Assembly (NCBI RefSeq): GCF_013364155.1
Contig: NZ_CP054916.1
Location: 806,001-870,000, forward strand
Origin: Streptomyces sp. NA02950
GTDB lineage: Bacteria; Actinomycetota; Actinomycetes; Streptomycetales; Streptomycetaceae
Direction: 5' to 3'
Length of the DNA: 64,000 bases
Made by a program: the position numbers and the translations under genes. The notes below the pieces were generated by a model that searched no databases, was not told the origin of the DNA, and was given only the letters and a program-made list of their open reading frames with translations. Shown here piece by piece: positions 41,642 to 50,043 of this stretch. Position 1 is the stretch's first letter; every line of letters begins with the position of its first letter.

Positions 41642-44600
41642 GTGACGACGTCAGCGCAGGAAACCGGCCGGACTCCCGAGGCGGCGGCGGTGGCCGAAGC
41701 CCTGGACCGGGCGGACTGCGGTGAGGTGGCCGGGGACGCCGGACGGCGTGCGCAGTACTCCGCCGACGCCTCCAACTACCGGCGGATACCGCTGGCGGTG
41801 GTGTTTCCGCGCGACCGTGACCAGGTGCTGCGCACGCTGGAGACCTGCCGCCGCCTGGGGGTGCCGGTCACCGCGCGGGGCGCGGGCACCAGCACCTCGG
41901 GCCAGGCCGTGGGATCCGGTGTGGTGCTCGACTTCTCCCGCCACTTCAACCGGCTGGTCTCCCTCGACCCGGAGGCGCGCACCGCCACCGTGCAGCCGGG
42001 GATCGTGCTGGACGAGCTCCAGACGGCGGCCGCCGGGCACGGGCTGCTGTTCGGCGCCGATCCCTCCACCCACAGCCGCTGCACCCTGGGCGGGATGATC
42101 GGCAACAACGCGTGCGGATCGCATTCGGTGGCCTGGGGCCGCACCGCCGACAACGTGGTCGAGCTGGAGGTGGTGACGTACCGGGGGACGGTGGTCCGGC
42201 TCGGCCCGATGACCCGCGCCGAGATCGACGAGGCGGTCGCCGCGGACGACGACCGCGGGCGGCTGATCGGCGCGCTGGACACCCTGGCCCGGCGCAACCT
42301 GGAGCTGCTCCGCGCCGAACTGGGCCGGTTTCCCCGCCAGGTGTCGGGCTACGCGCTGGAACATCTGCTGCCCGAGCGCCGGTTCAACCTCGCGCGGGCG
42401 CTGGTCGGCAGCGAGGGCACGCTCGCCGTGGTGCTCTCCGCGACCGTACGGCTCATCGCCCCTCCCCCGGCGCGGGCCCTGGTGGTGCTCGGCTTCCGCG
42501 ACGCGTGCGCGGCGGCGGACGCGGTGCCCGCCCTGCTGGCGCACCGGCCGCTGGCCCTGGAGGGGCTGGACCACGCGCTGACCGACATCGTCACCCGGCC
42601 CGAGACCCGGGCGGCCGTCGACTCCCTGCCGGACGGCTCCTCGGCCTGGCTGTTCGCCGAACTCGGCGGCACCGCGGAGGAGTTGACCGGCCGGGCCGCG
42701 GCCCTGAGCGCCGCGGCCCGGAACACCACCGGGTTCACCGGCGCCGAGGTCGTCACCGACCCCGGGCGCGCCCGGCGGCTGTGGCGGATCCGCGAGGACG
42801 GTGCGGGGCTGGCGACCCGGCTGCCGGACGGGTCCGAGGCATGGCCCGGATGGGAGGACGCCGCCGTCCCCCCGGAACGGCTCGGCTCGTATCTGCGCGG
42901 CTTCACCGGGCTGCTGGACCGGCACGGGTTGCGCGGTGCGGTGTACGGACACTTCGGCGAGGGCTGTCTGCATGTGCGGATCGACTTCGACTTCGGCACC
43001 GAGAAGGGCACCGCGGTCTTCCGCGCCTTCGTCACCGACGCCGCCGCGCTGACGGCGGCACACGGGGGTTCGCTCTCGGGTGAGCACGGCGACGGCCAGG
43101 CACGTTCGGAACTGCTTCCCCTGATGTACGGGCCCGACGCCATCGCGCTGTTCGAGGAGTTCAAGAACGTCTGGGACCCGGACCACGGGCTCAACCCCGG
43201 CATCATCACCCGGCCGCTGCCGGTGGACGGCAATCTGCGGGTCGCCCACCACCGCACCCCGCTGCCGCTGGCCACCGTCTTCCCCTTCCGCGCCGACGGC
43301 GGTGACTTCGCCAAGGCCACCCGCCGCTGTGTGGGCGTCGGGAAGTGCCGCTCGGCCGCCCAGCGCGGGGATGTCATGTGTCCGAGCTACCGGGTGACAC
43401 GGGACGAGAAGGACTCCACCCGTGGCCGGGCGCGGCTGCTGTACGAGATGACCCAGGGCGAGGTCATCACCGACGGCTGGCGGTCCACCGAGGTGCGTGA
43501 CGCCCTCGATCTGTGTCTGTCCTGCAAGGGGTGCAGCAGCGACTGCCCCGTCGGAGTGGACATGGCGACCTACAAGTCCGAGTTCCTGTACCACCACTAC
43601 CGGGGGCGGCTACGCCCCGCGTCGCACTACTCCATGGGCTGGCTGCCGCTGCTGTCGCGGGTGGCCGCCCGGATGCCACGGATGGTCAACGCGCTCACCG
43701 CCTCCCGGCTCGCCCCGCTGCTCAAACGGCTCGGCGGAATCGCCCCTCAGCGGGAGATCCCGCGCTTCGCCGACCGCACCTTCCTGGACTGGTTCCGCCA
43801 CCGGACGCCCGGGGGCGACGGGCGGCGCGGTCCGGTGGTGCTGTGGGTCGACTCGTTCAACAACCACTTCTCCCCCGAGGTGCTGCGCGCGGGCGTGGCG
43901 GTCCTGGAGAGCGCCGGATACCGGGTGCGGGTCCCCGAGGGCACCCAGTGCTGCGGGCTGACCTGGATCACCACCGGGCAGCTCGGTGTGGCGCGGCGGA
44001 TCGCCGGGCGTACGGCGGGGGCGCTCGGTCCGGCGGCCCGTGCCGGGGTGCCGGTGGTCGGCCTGGAGCCGAGCTGTACGACGGCGCTGCGCGGCGATCT
44101 TCCGGAGCTACTGGACGGCGACCCGGACGCGGCCGCCGTCGCGCGGGCCACCGTCACCCTCGCCGAACTCCTCGTCGAGGACGCTGCCGACTGGCGGCCC
44201 CCGACGGTGGCGGCGCACGCCATCAGCCAGACCCACTGCCACCAGCACGCCACCTCGGGCTTCGGCGCGGACAGCGCGATGCTGCGCCGGATGGGCGTGG
44301 ACCACACCGCGCTCGACTCCGGATGCTGCGGGCTGGCGGGCAACTTCGGCTTCGAGCACGGCCACTACGAGGTGTCCGTGGCCGCCGGGGAACAGGTGCT
44401 GCTGCCCGCGGTGCGCGCGGCCTCCCCCGACACGGTCGTCCTTGCCGACGGTTTCAGCTGCCGCACCCAGATCGGCCAGCACACCGACCGGCGCGGAGTC
44501 CATCTGGCCCAGCTGATCGCGACGGCCCTGCCCTCCCCGCGGACCGCCGACGCCACCGCGGACACCACCGCCACCACCGGCACCACCGACGGCTCCCGCA

Positions 44601-44659
44601 CAACCGACACCACCGACAGCTCCCGCACCTCCGACGGACAGGAAGACACCCGTGACTGA
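41642..44659 (+). CDS. FAD/Fe-S D-2-hydroxyacid dehydrogenase, YdiJ/D-2-hydroxyglutarate dehydrogenase type
   Basis: The 1005-residue protein starts at GTG after GGAGGA. An FAD_binding_4 domain (about 40-480) includes 'PVTARGAGTSTSGQAVGSG' and 'GGMIGNNACGSHSVAWGRTA'; the C-terminal oxidase lobe has 'GHFGEGCLHVRIDFDFG' and 'SLSGEHGDGQAR'. Iron-sulphur motifs follow near 563-640 ('VGVGKCRSAAQRGDVMCPSY', 'LCLSCKGCSSDCPVGVDMA'), then two CCG domains ('CCGLTWITTGQ' near 769, 'CCGLAGNFGFEHGHY' near 896). This is the layout of D-2-hydroxyglutarate dehydrogenases. It fits as the step after HglS, giving 2-oxoglutarate. The last 38 residues are a Thr/Asp/Ser-rich low-complexity tail. Confidence 0.88.
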   Translation: MTTSAQETGRTPEAAAVAEALDRADCGEVAGDAGRRAQYSADASNYRRIPLAVVFPRDRDQVLRTLETCRRLGVPVTARGAGTSTSGQAVGSGVVLDFSRHFNRLVSLDPEARTATVQPGIVLDELQTAAAGHGLLFGADPSTHSRCTLGGMIGNNACGSHSVAWGRTADNVVELEVVTYRGTVVRLGPMTRAEIDEAVAADDDRGRLIGALDTLARRNLELLRAELGRFPRQVSGYALEHLLPERRFNLARALVGSEGTLAVVLSATVRLIAPPPARALVVLGFRDACAAADAVPALLAHRPLALEGLDHALTDIVTRPETRAAVDSLPDGSSAWLFAELGGTAEELTGRAAALSAAARNTTGFTGAEVVTDPGRARRLWRIREDGAGLATRLPDGSEAWPGWEDAAVPPERLGSYLRGFTGLLDRHGLRGAVYGHFGEGCLHVRIDFDFGTEKGTAVFRAFVTDAAALTAAHGGSLSGEHGDGQARSELLPLMYGPDAIALFEEFKNVWDPDHGLNPGIITRPLPVDGNLRVAHHRTPLPLATVFPFRADGGDFAKATRRCVGVGKCRSAAQRGDVMCPSYRVTRDEKDSTRGRARLLYEMTQGEVITDGWRSTEVRDALDLCLSCKGCSSDCPVGVDMATYKSEFLYHHYRGRLRPASHYSMGWLPLLSRVAARMPRMVNALTASRLAPLLKRLGGIAPQREIPRFADRTFLDWFRHRTPGGDGRRGPVVLWVDSFNNHFSPEVLRAGVAVLESAGYRVRVPEGTQCCGLTWITTGQLGVARRIAGRTAGALGPAARAGVPVVGLEPSCTTALRGDLPELLDGDPDAAAVARATVTLAELLVEDAADWRPPTVAAHAISQTHCHQHATSGFGADSAMLRRMGVDHTALDSGCCGLAGNFGFEHGHYEVSVAAGEQVLLPAVRAASPDTVVLADGFSCRTQIGQHTDRRGVHLAQLIATALPSPRTADATADTTATTGTTDGSRTTDTTDSSRTSDGQEDTRD

Positions 44660-45800
44660 CGCACTCTCGCTCATCGACGACTGGGGACCGGAGAAGGTCG
44701 TGGTCGTCTCCCACCGGCGCACCGGTATGAAGGGCGTGCTGGTCATCGACAACACCGCACGCGGCATCGGCAAGGGCGGAACGCGGATGAGCCCCGGGGT
44801 GACCGTCGGGGAAGTGGCGCGCCTGGCCCGGGTGATGACCTGGAAGTGGGCGAGCGTGGACCTGTTCTACGGGGGTGCCAAGGCGGGCATCGTGGCCGAT
44901 CCCTCCTCCCCCGGCAAGGAGGCCGTGCTGCGCGCGTTCGCCCGGGCCCTGTCCAACGAGGTGCCGCGCGAGTATGTGATGGGTCTGGACATGGGACTGA
45001 CCGAATGCGACGCGGCCATCATCCAGGACGAGCTGGGCGACCGGGGCGCCGCCGTCGGCACCCCGGAACACCTCGGCGGCGTGGCGTACGACAAGCTCGG
45101 TGTCACCGGCTACGGAGTGGCCGAGGCGGCCGACGCGGCGGTGGGGAGCCTGGGGCTGCCGCTGGCCGGGGCGCGGGTGGCGATCCAGGGGTTCGGCGCG
45201 GTGGGCAGCGCCGCCGCGCGCCGCTTCGCCGAGCTGGGCGCCGGTGTGGTGGCGGTGTCCACCGCCCACGGCTCGGTGCACGACCCCAGCGGGCTCGATG
45301 TGGCGGAGCTGCTGGCGGCCCGCGACGAGCACGGCGACCACTTCGTCACCCGCCACCGCCAGGGCACCGCGCTGCCGCCCGGCGCCGAGCTCACGGCGGA
45401 CTGCGACGTCCTGGTCCCGGCCGCGCTCCAGGACGTCATCAGCCGGGACACCGCCCGGCAGATCAAGGCCAAGGTGGTGGTGGAGGGGGCGAATCTGCCC
45501 ACCTCGGAGGAGGCACAGGGCATCCTCGCGGAGCGGGGCATCACCGTGCTCCCCGACTTCGTGGCCAACGCCGGAGGGGTCGTGGCCGCCGCCTTCGCCA
45601 TGGACGCCCGCTACTCGGGCTTCCCCCCGGACACCGCAGCCATCTTCGAGACGGTCTCGACGCGGCTGCGGGCCAACACGGTGACCGTCCTGGAGGAGGC
45701 GCGCCGCCGGTCCGCCACCCCGCACACCGCGGGCCGCGGACTGGCCGAGGAGCGGGTACGCGCCGCGATGCGCAGCAAGGGGCGGCTGCCCCGCGGCTGA
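44652..45800 (+). CDS. Glu/Leu/Phe/Val dehydrogenase-family enzyme
   Basis: The 382-residue NAD(P)-dependent oxidative deaminase starts at a GTG inside the end of the preceding gene (8-base overlap). Conserved segments are 'ARGIGKGGTRMSP' near 38, catalytic Lys in 'FYGGAKAGIVADP' near 78, catalytic Asp in 'VMGLDMGLTECD' near 118, and the Rossmann motif 'VAIQGFGAVGSAAARRFAEL' near 178. It converts an amino acid to its 2-oxo acid with release of ammonium. The coupling to the hydroxyglutarate dehydrogenase gene hints at a link with 2-oxoglutarate/glutamate, but length is nearer to Leu/Val dehydrogenases. Confidence 0.92.
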   Translation: MTDALSLIDDWGPEKVVVVSHRRTGMKGVLVIDNTARGIGKGGTRMSPGVTVGEVARLARVMTWKWASVDLFYGGAKAGIVADPSSPGKEAVLRAFARALSNEVPREYVMGLDMGLTECDAAIIQDELGDRGAAVGTPEHLGGVAYDKLGVTGYGVAEAADAAVGSLGLPLAGARVAIQGFGAVGSAAARRFAELGAGVVAVSTAHGSVHDPSGLDVAELLAARDEHGDHFVTRHRQGTALPPGAELTADCDVLVPAALQDVISRDTARQIKAKVVVEGANLPTSEEAQGILAERGITVLPDFVANAGGVVAAAFAMDARYSGFPPDTAAIFETVSTRLRANTVTVLEEARRRSATPHTAGRGLAEERVRAAMRSKGRLPRG

Positions 45801-45925
45801 CCGGGCTCCGCGCCACCGATCGGGGGCGACACGGGGCGGAGCGCGACGGCCTGAGCCACGCTGGAGAGGGGGACGGTGGTCGTGGGACGGGATTCGGCTC
45901 CCGCCGCACACCGGACACAGGAGGC

Positions 45926-47110
45926 GTGGGTGCACACGAGGTGACGGCCTGGGACCGGTGGTCCCGGCGGCTCCACGAGGCCGCGGTGCGGCCCGGGGCC
46001 ACCGAGGGCCTCATGGAGGAGCGCCAGGGGGCGGGACTGCTCGCCCTGGTCCCCGGTCTGCTGCTGGTCGGCGGTGTACTGGCGGACGTGCTCGGCCCGG
46101 TGCCGTACTCGGGGCTGCCGCTGCTCGCCGCCGCCCCGCTCGTGGGGTGCATGGTGCTGCCGTTCCGGGGTGCCATGATCACCGCGGTGTGTGCGTGTGT
46201 GGTGTCGGTGGGCACGGATCTGGTGGTCCACCGCCCGGTGCTGGCGCTGGTGGTCGATCTGCTGGACGTGGCGGTGATCAGCGCGATCGCGCTGTGGCTG
46301 AAGTGGGTGGTGCGCCGCCAGGGGAAGCGGTTTGCGGCGGTGCGGGCGGTCGCCGAAGTGGCCCAGCGTGCGGTGCTGCCACCGCTGCCCCCAACGGTGG
46401 GGGCGCTGTCGGTGGCCACGCGCTATGAGTGCGCGTACGCGGAGGCACAGATCGGCGGCGACTTCTACGCGGTGCAGGCCTCGCCGTTCGGGGTCCGGGC
46501 CCTGATCGGGGACGTACGTGGCAAGGGGCTGCCCGCGGTGTCCGCCATGGCCGTGATGACCAGCGCCTTCCGGGAGGCGGCCGGGCGGATGCCGTCGCTG
46601 CGGGCGCTGGCGGACCACCTGGACCGCGTGCTGATGCGGCTCGCGGCGGACACCGGGGACGCCACGGACTCCCTGGAGCGGTTCGCCACCGCGGTGCTGG
46701 TGGAGATCCGCGTGGACGAGGGTGTCCTGCACGTGTGCAACCGGGGCCATCCCCCGCCCTATCTGATCCGGGACGGTGAGGTGCGGTCCCTGGAGCCCGC
46801 GGTGGCGGGGCTGCCGCTGGGGATGGGGCTGCCCGAGGGCGAGGCGCCGCCCGGCACCGATACCTTCGCCTTCCGCCGTGGCGACTATCTGCTGCTGGTG
46901 ACGGACGGGGTCACCGAGGCCCGGGACGCGAAGGGCACGTACTACGAACCGCGCACCGGGTTGTCCGGCCGCGGTTTCCACGGGGCGTCGCACCTGGTGG
47001 ACACGCTCGTCGCGGAGGTCACCGCCTGGACGGGCGGCCAGCGACAGGACGACATGGCGATCCTGGTGCTGACCCCGCTCCCCACCCCGCCGTCCGAGCC
47101 GTCCGGATGA
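45926..47110 (+). CDS. Membrane-bound PP2C (SpoIIE-type) serine phosphatase
   Basis: About 394 residues. Three to four hydrophobic segments occupy residues ~35-125 ('LLALVPGLLLVGGVLADVLG', 'VVDLLDVAVISAIALWLKWV'). A SpoIIE phosphatase domain follows (~150-385): 'YAEAQIGGDFYAVQASPFG', 'LIGDVRGKGLPAVSAMAVM', 'VCNRGHPPPYLIRDG', 'LLLVTDGVTEARDAKGTYYE' and 'RQDDMAILVL'. The start is uncertain: GTG 45926 is only one base after AGGAGG, and GTG 45941 in frame is an alternative. Such proteins usually dephosphorylate anti-anti-sigma factors. Confidence 0.88.
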   Translation: MGAHEVTAWDRWSRRLHEAAVRPGATEGLMEERQGAGLLALVPGLLLVGGVLADVLGPVPYSGLPLLAAAPLVGCMVLPFRGAMITAVCACVVSVGTDLVVHRPVLALVVDLLDVAVISAIALWLKWVVRRQGKRFAAVRAVAEVAQRAVLPPLPPTVGALSVATRYECAYAEAQIGGDFYAVQASPFGVRALIGDVRGKGLPAVSAMAVMTSAFREAAGRMPSLRALADHLDRVLMRLAADTGDATDSLERFATAVLVEIRVDEGVLHVCNRGHPPPYLIRDGEVRSLEPAVAGLPLGMGLPEGEAPPGTDTFAFRRGDYLLLVTDGVTEARDAKGTYYEPRTGLSGRGFHGASHLVDTLVAEVTAWTGGQRQDDMAILVLTPLPTPPSEPSG

Positions 47111-47137
47111 CCCGGCCTCCGCGCCGGTGCGCGGGGG

Positions 47138-47515
47138 TCAGATGTCGAGACGCAAGGCCACCTCGGACATCGTCGCGCGGGCCGCGGCCAGGTCGACCCG
47201 GCCGCGGTCGGCCACCAGGTACATGAACACGCCCTGCCGGGCGCGCCGGCTGAGCGGTCGGATCACGTGGTACTCGCTGTCCAGGGTGACCACGATGTCC
47301 TCGAGACGGTCGGGGCTGTAGCCGAACAGTTCGAGGGTGGAGAGCTTGGCACGCAGCACATCGGTGTCGCCGTACGCCACCTTCTCCAGGTCCGGCCCCT
47401 GGACGCTGCTCCGCACGGCTCCCAGGGTGATCCGGCTCAGGTAGTCGACGAGCGAGGCCGCCAGGGCGCCGTCGACCCGCATGACGTCACGCAGCGCGTC
47501 ATCGATGTCGGTCAT
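47138..47515 (-). CDS. Roadblock/LC7-like small regulatory protein
   Basis: The 125-residue product from ATG 47515 opens 'MTDIDDALRDVMRVDGALAA' and contains 'DYLSRITLGAVRSSVQGP', 'LEDIVVTLDSEYHVIRPLS' and 'ARQGVFMYLVADRGRVDLAA', consistent with a roadblock/LC7 fold. In streptomycetes these proteins act with small GTPases or in conservons. Here it stands alone, convergent with the phosphatase gene. The family call is moderate because the fold is defined mostly by structure. Confidence 0.7.
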   Translation of the reverse strand: MTDIDDALRDVMRVDGALAASLVDYLSRITLGAVRSSVQGPDLEKVAYGDTDVLRAKLSTLELFGYSPDRLEDIVVTLDSEYHVIRPLSRRARQGVFMYLVADRGRVDLAAARATMSEVALRLDI

Positions 47516-47720
47516 GGCCCATCGTCCTCCCCGGAGGGTGAGGGTGCGATGCCGACCGGACGGTTCTGGTGCGCCCCGTACGGCCCAGTACCACGGAATG
47601 CCCCCACAGGAGGACAAATCCACACTTCATCCTTGCACAAGGTGCCGTCCGCCGGAATCCGGGGCGCCCGGAACGGGGTCCGCCCCCGCTCACGCTTGAG
47701 GAGCCGACGATGAAACGGGC

Positions 47721-48077
47721 CCGGTGACGGCGGGGAGTTCGACATCCTGGCCACGCTCCGCCGCTTCCGGAACCCCCTTCCAGCTGACCGCGGACGCCCT
47801 GGTCGAGACGTCGATGGGCACCTCGGACGCCATCACCAACCGGATCGACCGGCCGGCCGCCCGCGGGCTGGCCACCCGGGAGACCGACCCCGGCAGCCGG
47901 CGCAGTGCGCCCATCACGCTCACCGACGAGGGACTGCGCCTGGTGGACACCGCGGTCTCGACCCATGTCGCGAACGAGGAACGCCTGCTCGCGCCGCTCA
48001 GCGGGCGCGAACGCGACCAACTGGCCGGGCTGCCGCGCAAACTGCTCATCGGCTTCGGCGACACACCGTCCACCTGA
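47721..48077 (+). pseudogene. MarR-family regulator, truncated and frameshifted
   Basis: A MarR wing region is recognisable but split. One frame reads 'GGEFDILATLRRFRNP'; after a C-run at 47771-47777 the sequence continues in the next frame with 'TPFQLTADALVETSMGTSDA', 'ITNRIDRPAARGLATR' and 'ITLTDEGLRLVDTAVSTHVA', ending at 48077. The N-terminal dimerisation helices are missing; a stop codon lies just upstream. The remaining wing also lacks residues usual in the family. It is a decayed gene next to an intact GNAT gene it may once have controlled. Confidence 0.8.
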
Positions 48078-48098
48078 CACACGATACGCATAAAAGTA

Positions 48099-48108
48099 CG
48101 ATGCATCG
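48099..48108. promoter_or_regulatory. Palindrome CGATGCATCG at the GNAT start
   Basis: A perfect 10-base palindrome overlaps the first ATG, preceded by AT-rich ACGATACGCATAAAAGTACG. It could be the former operator of the adjacent broken MarR gene. Short length limits support. Confidence 0.35.
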
Positions 48109-48607
48109 CATGAATATTCACCCCGTCTCGTTCGATCACCCCGACGCCGTCCGGCTCAACGCCCGGGTGCAGCGCGAATACGCCGAGCGCTATGGGGACA
48201 GTGGCGACATCACCCCCCTGGACCCGGCCATGTTCGCGCCGCCGCGGGGCCTGTTCCTGATCCTCTACGACGGTCGGGGCACCCCGGTCGCCAGTGGCGG
48301 CTGGCGCGCCCAGGAGGCCGACGACGAGGGATACGTGGACGGCGACGCGGAGATCAAGCGCATGTATGTGATCCCGGAGGCACGCCGCCGCGGGCTGTCC
48401 CGGCTGGTGCTCGCCGCACTGGAGGACAACGCCCGCGCCGCGGGCCGGATCCGGATGGTTCTGGAGACCGGTGTCACCCTGCCGGAAGCGATCTCCCTCT
48501 ACGTCTCCAGCGGCTACGAGCCCTGTGCCCGGTTCGGGCCCTACCGCTTCCACGAGCTCAGCCGCTGCTACGCCAAGCCGCTCACCGCCGCCGCGGTCGC
48601 GGGCTGA
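48101..48607 (+). CDS. GNAT-family N-acetyltransferase
   Basis: The 168-residue protein (or 165 from the second ATG at 48110) carries the acetyl-CoA motif 'EIKRMYVIPEARRRGLSRLV' near residue 87, then 'LETGVTLPEAISLYVSSGYE' and 'FGPYRFHELSRCYAKPL'. This is a standard single-domain acetyltransferase; the acceptor is unknown. No Shine-Dalgarno sequence precedes either ATG, so translation may be leaderless. It is the only intact gene between 47.7 and 49.2 kb. Confidence 0.88.
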   Translation: MHRMNIHPVSFDHPDAVRLNARVQREYAERYGDSGDITPLDPAMFAPPRGLFLILYDGRGTPVASGGWRAQEADDEGYVDGDAEIKRMYVIPEARRRGLSRLVLAALEDNARAAGRIRMVLETGVTLPEAISLYVSSGYEPCARFGPYRFHELSRCYAKPLTAAAVAG

Positions 48608-48820
48608 TCAGGCCTCGTCCGCGTCGCGCTGCCGGGCGGAGTGGCGGCGCGCCTTCGGGCGGTTGCCGCACACGCTCATCGAACACCAGCGGCGGCCGGG
48701 GTTCTTCGACACGTCCCAGAACACCTCCGCGCAGGTGTGCTCGGCACACCGCTTGAAACGGACGTGCTCGCCGGTCGTGACCAGCTCGTTCCAGGCGATC
48801 GCCAGCCGGGCCGGGGCCTG
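48608..48820 (-). pseudogene. C-terminal CGNR zinc-finger fragment
   Basis: The fragment keeps the DNA-binding end of CGNR/ABATE-type regulators: 'FKRCAEHTCAEVFWDVSKNP', then 'GRRWCSMSVCGNRPKARRH'. All four zinc ligands are present, but the ~100-residue N-terminal domain of this family is missing; instead the frame runs into unrelated sequence next to an MFS fragment. The 70-residue piece might still be translated from an internal start, but it is most simply a remnant. Confidence 0.72.
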
Positions 48821-48861
48821 CCGCACCGGCGGCGGACCGTCCGCCGGGCGGCACCTTCGCG

Positions 48862-49217
48862 ATGATGGCCGTTCCGGCGCTGACCACCGAGCTGTGGCCG
48901 GTCATGGTCGCGGGCGCGGCCTTCGCCGGGGGCATGGGCGGCGCCCTGTGGGCGGTCAACGCCCGGACCAGCGGCCAGCGGCTCGTCCCCGACCAGCGGC
49001 TCGGCCGCTACAACGCGGTCACCCCCTGTTCGGCTGGGGGGCGATGCCGGTGGGCTCCGGGCTGATGGGGCTGCTCGCGCAGTGGCTCGGCCCGCGCCCC
49101 GCCTTCCCGGTGTTCACGGTGCCGGTGGCGCCGGCGGTCCCGCCCTTCCCTCCACCCTCACCCCGGACGCGATGGACTCGGCCCCCGATGGCGCCCGCCG
49201 CCGGTCGAGAGGTATGA
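48862..49217 (+). pseudogene. MFS transporter fragment with a frameshift
   Basis: The first frame reads 'VPALTTELWPVMVAGAAFAG' and 'WAVNARTSGQRLVPDQRLGR' through 'YNAVT'. A one-base shift near 49022 is needed to continue with 'LFGWGAMPVGSGLMGLLAQW'. These are consecutive helices 10-12 regions of a MFS permease; the first two thirds of the gene are missing. Downstream sequence loses similarity before 49217. Confidence 0.75.
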
Positions 49218-49224
49218 CCCGCCG

Positions 49225-50043
49225 TCACTTCCGCCTTCTGCCGGGCGCGGGAGCGAGCGCCACCGCGGCCTCACTCGTGTACATCAGGAAGGTCAGCGTC
49301 TCCTGGAAGTACAGCCGGACCCGGTTCTCGTCGTGGGAGAGATAGCCGATGGACACGTCCTGGCCGATGTGGAGTTCGAAGTCGCCGCCCCGGGTGGACA
49401 GCAGGAAGGCGCCGTCGATGGCGGGCGCCCAGATGATGTCGCCGTCCAGCACCCGGTCGATGTGCTTGTGGATCGGATAGCCGTGGTCGGACGTCTCGTT
49501 CACGGCGGTGTACGCCTCCGCGCTGAGCGCGAGGGTGTACGCGCCCTCGACACCCGCCAGCCGCAGGATGGTCACCGCCTGGCTGATGGCGTTGGGATAG
49601 TCGCGCACCTCCGCCGGGAGGGTCAGCTCGGGGTTGGAGCCGCTGCGGCGGATACCGGTGATGCCCGCCGCCGGGTATCCCTCGAACACCGCCCGGTCCT
49701 CGGCGAACGCGATCTTGCGCGCGGCGTCCTTGACCGGCTGCCAGTCCGCGTCCTTGGCGCCGCGTTCCACGGAGTCGACCTGACGGCGGTCGACGGTGAA
49801 GGGGACCCGCAGTTCGACGACCGGCTCGGACCGGCGGGTGTGCGCGACCACGCCCTTGGCCGGCGGATCGATGGCCGTCAGATGCCCGGTGCCGACCGAC
49901 GCCAGCTCCAGGCCCGCCGGTTCGGGCACATCGACGATGCGGCGGCCCGCCACATGGCGCTTGAAGGTGCGCCGCGCCTCCTCCTCCAGATCCGCCCATG
50001 CCGCGTCGGAGACGGGCGCCAGTTCACGGTGCAGGTTCTTCAT
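49225..50043 (-). CDS. Encapsulin shell protein (type/family 1, linocin-M18-like)
   Basis: The 272-residue protein matches encapsulins through its length and sequence: 'MKNLHRELAPVSDAAWADLE', 'EEARRTFKRHVAGRRIVDV', 'LRVPFTVDRRQVDSVERGAK', 'DWQPVKDAARKIAFAEDRAV', and the C-terminal 'DVSIGYLSHDENRVRLYFQE' then 'TLTFLMYTSEAAVAL'. It self-assembles into an icosahedral nanocompartment with an HK97-type fold. The upstream DyP peroxidase carries a matching targeting peptide and its coding region overlaps this one by 20 bases, so shell and cargo are translated together. Confidence 0.96.
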   Translation of the reverse strand: MKNLHRELAPVSDAAWADLEEEARRTFKRHVAGRRIVDVPEPAGLELASVGTGHLTAIDPPAKGVVAHTRRSEPVVELRVPFTVDRRQVDSVERGAKDADWQPVKDAARKIAFAEDRAVFEGYPAAGITGIRRSGSNPELTLPAEVRDYPNAISQAVTILRLAGVEGAYTLALSAEAYTAVNETSDHGYPIHKHIDRVLDGDIIWAPAIDGAFLLSTRGGDFELHIGQDVSIGYLSHDENRVRLYFQETLTFLMYTSEAAVALAPAPGRRRK

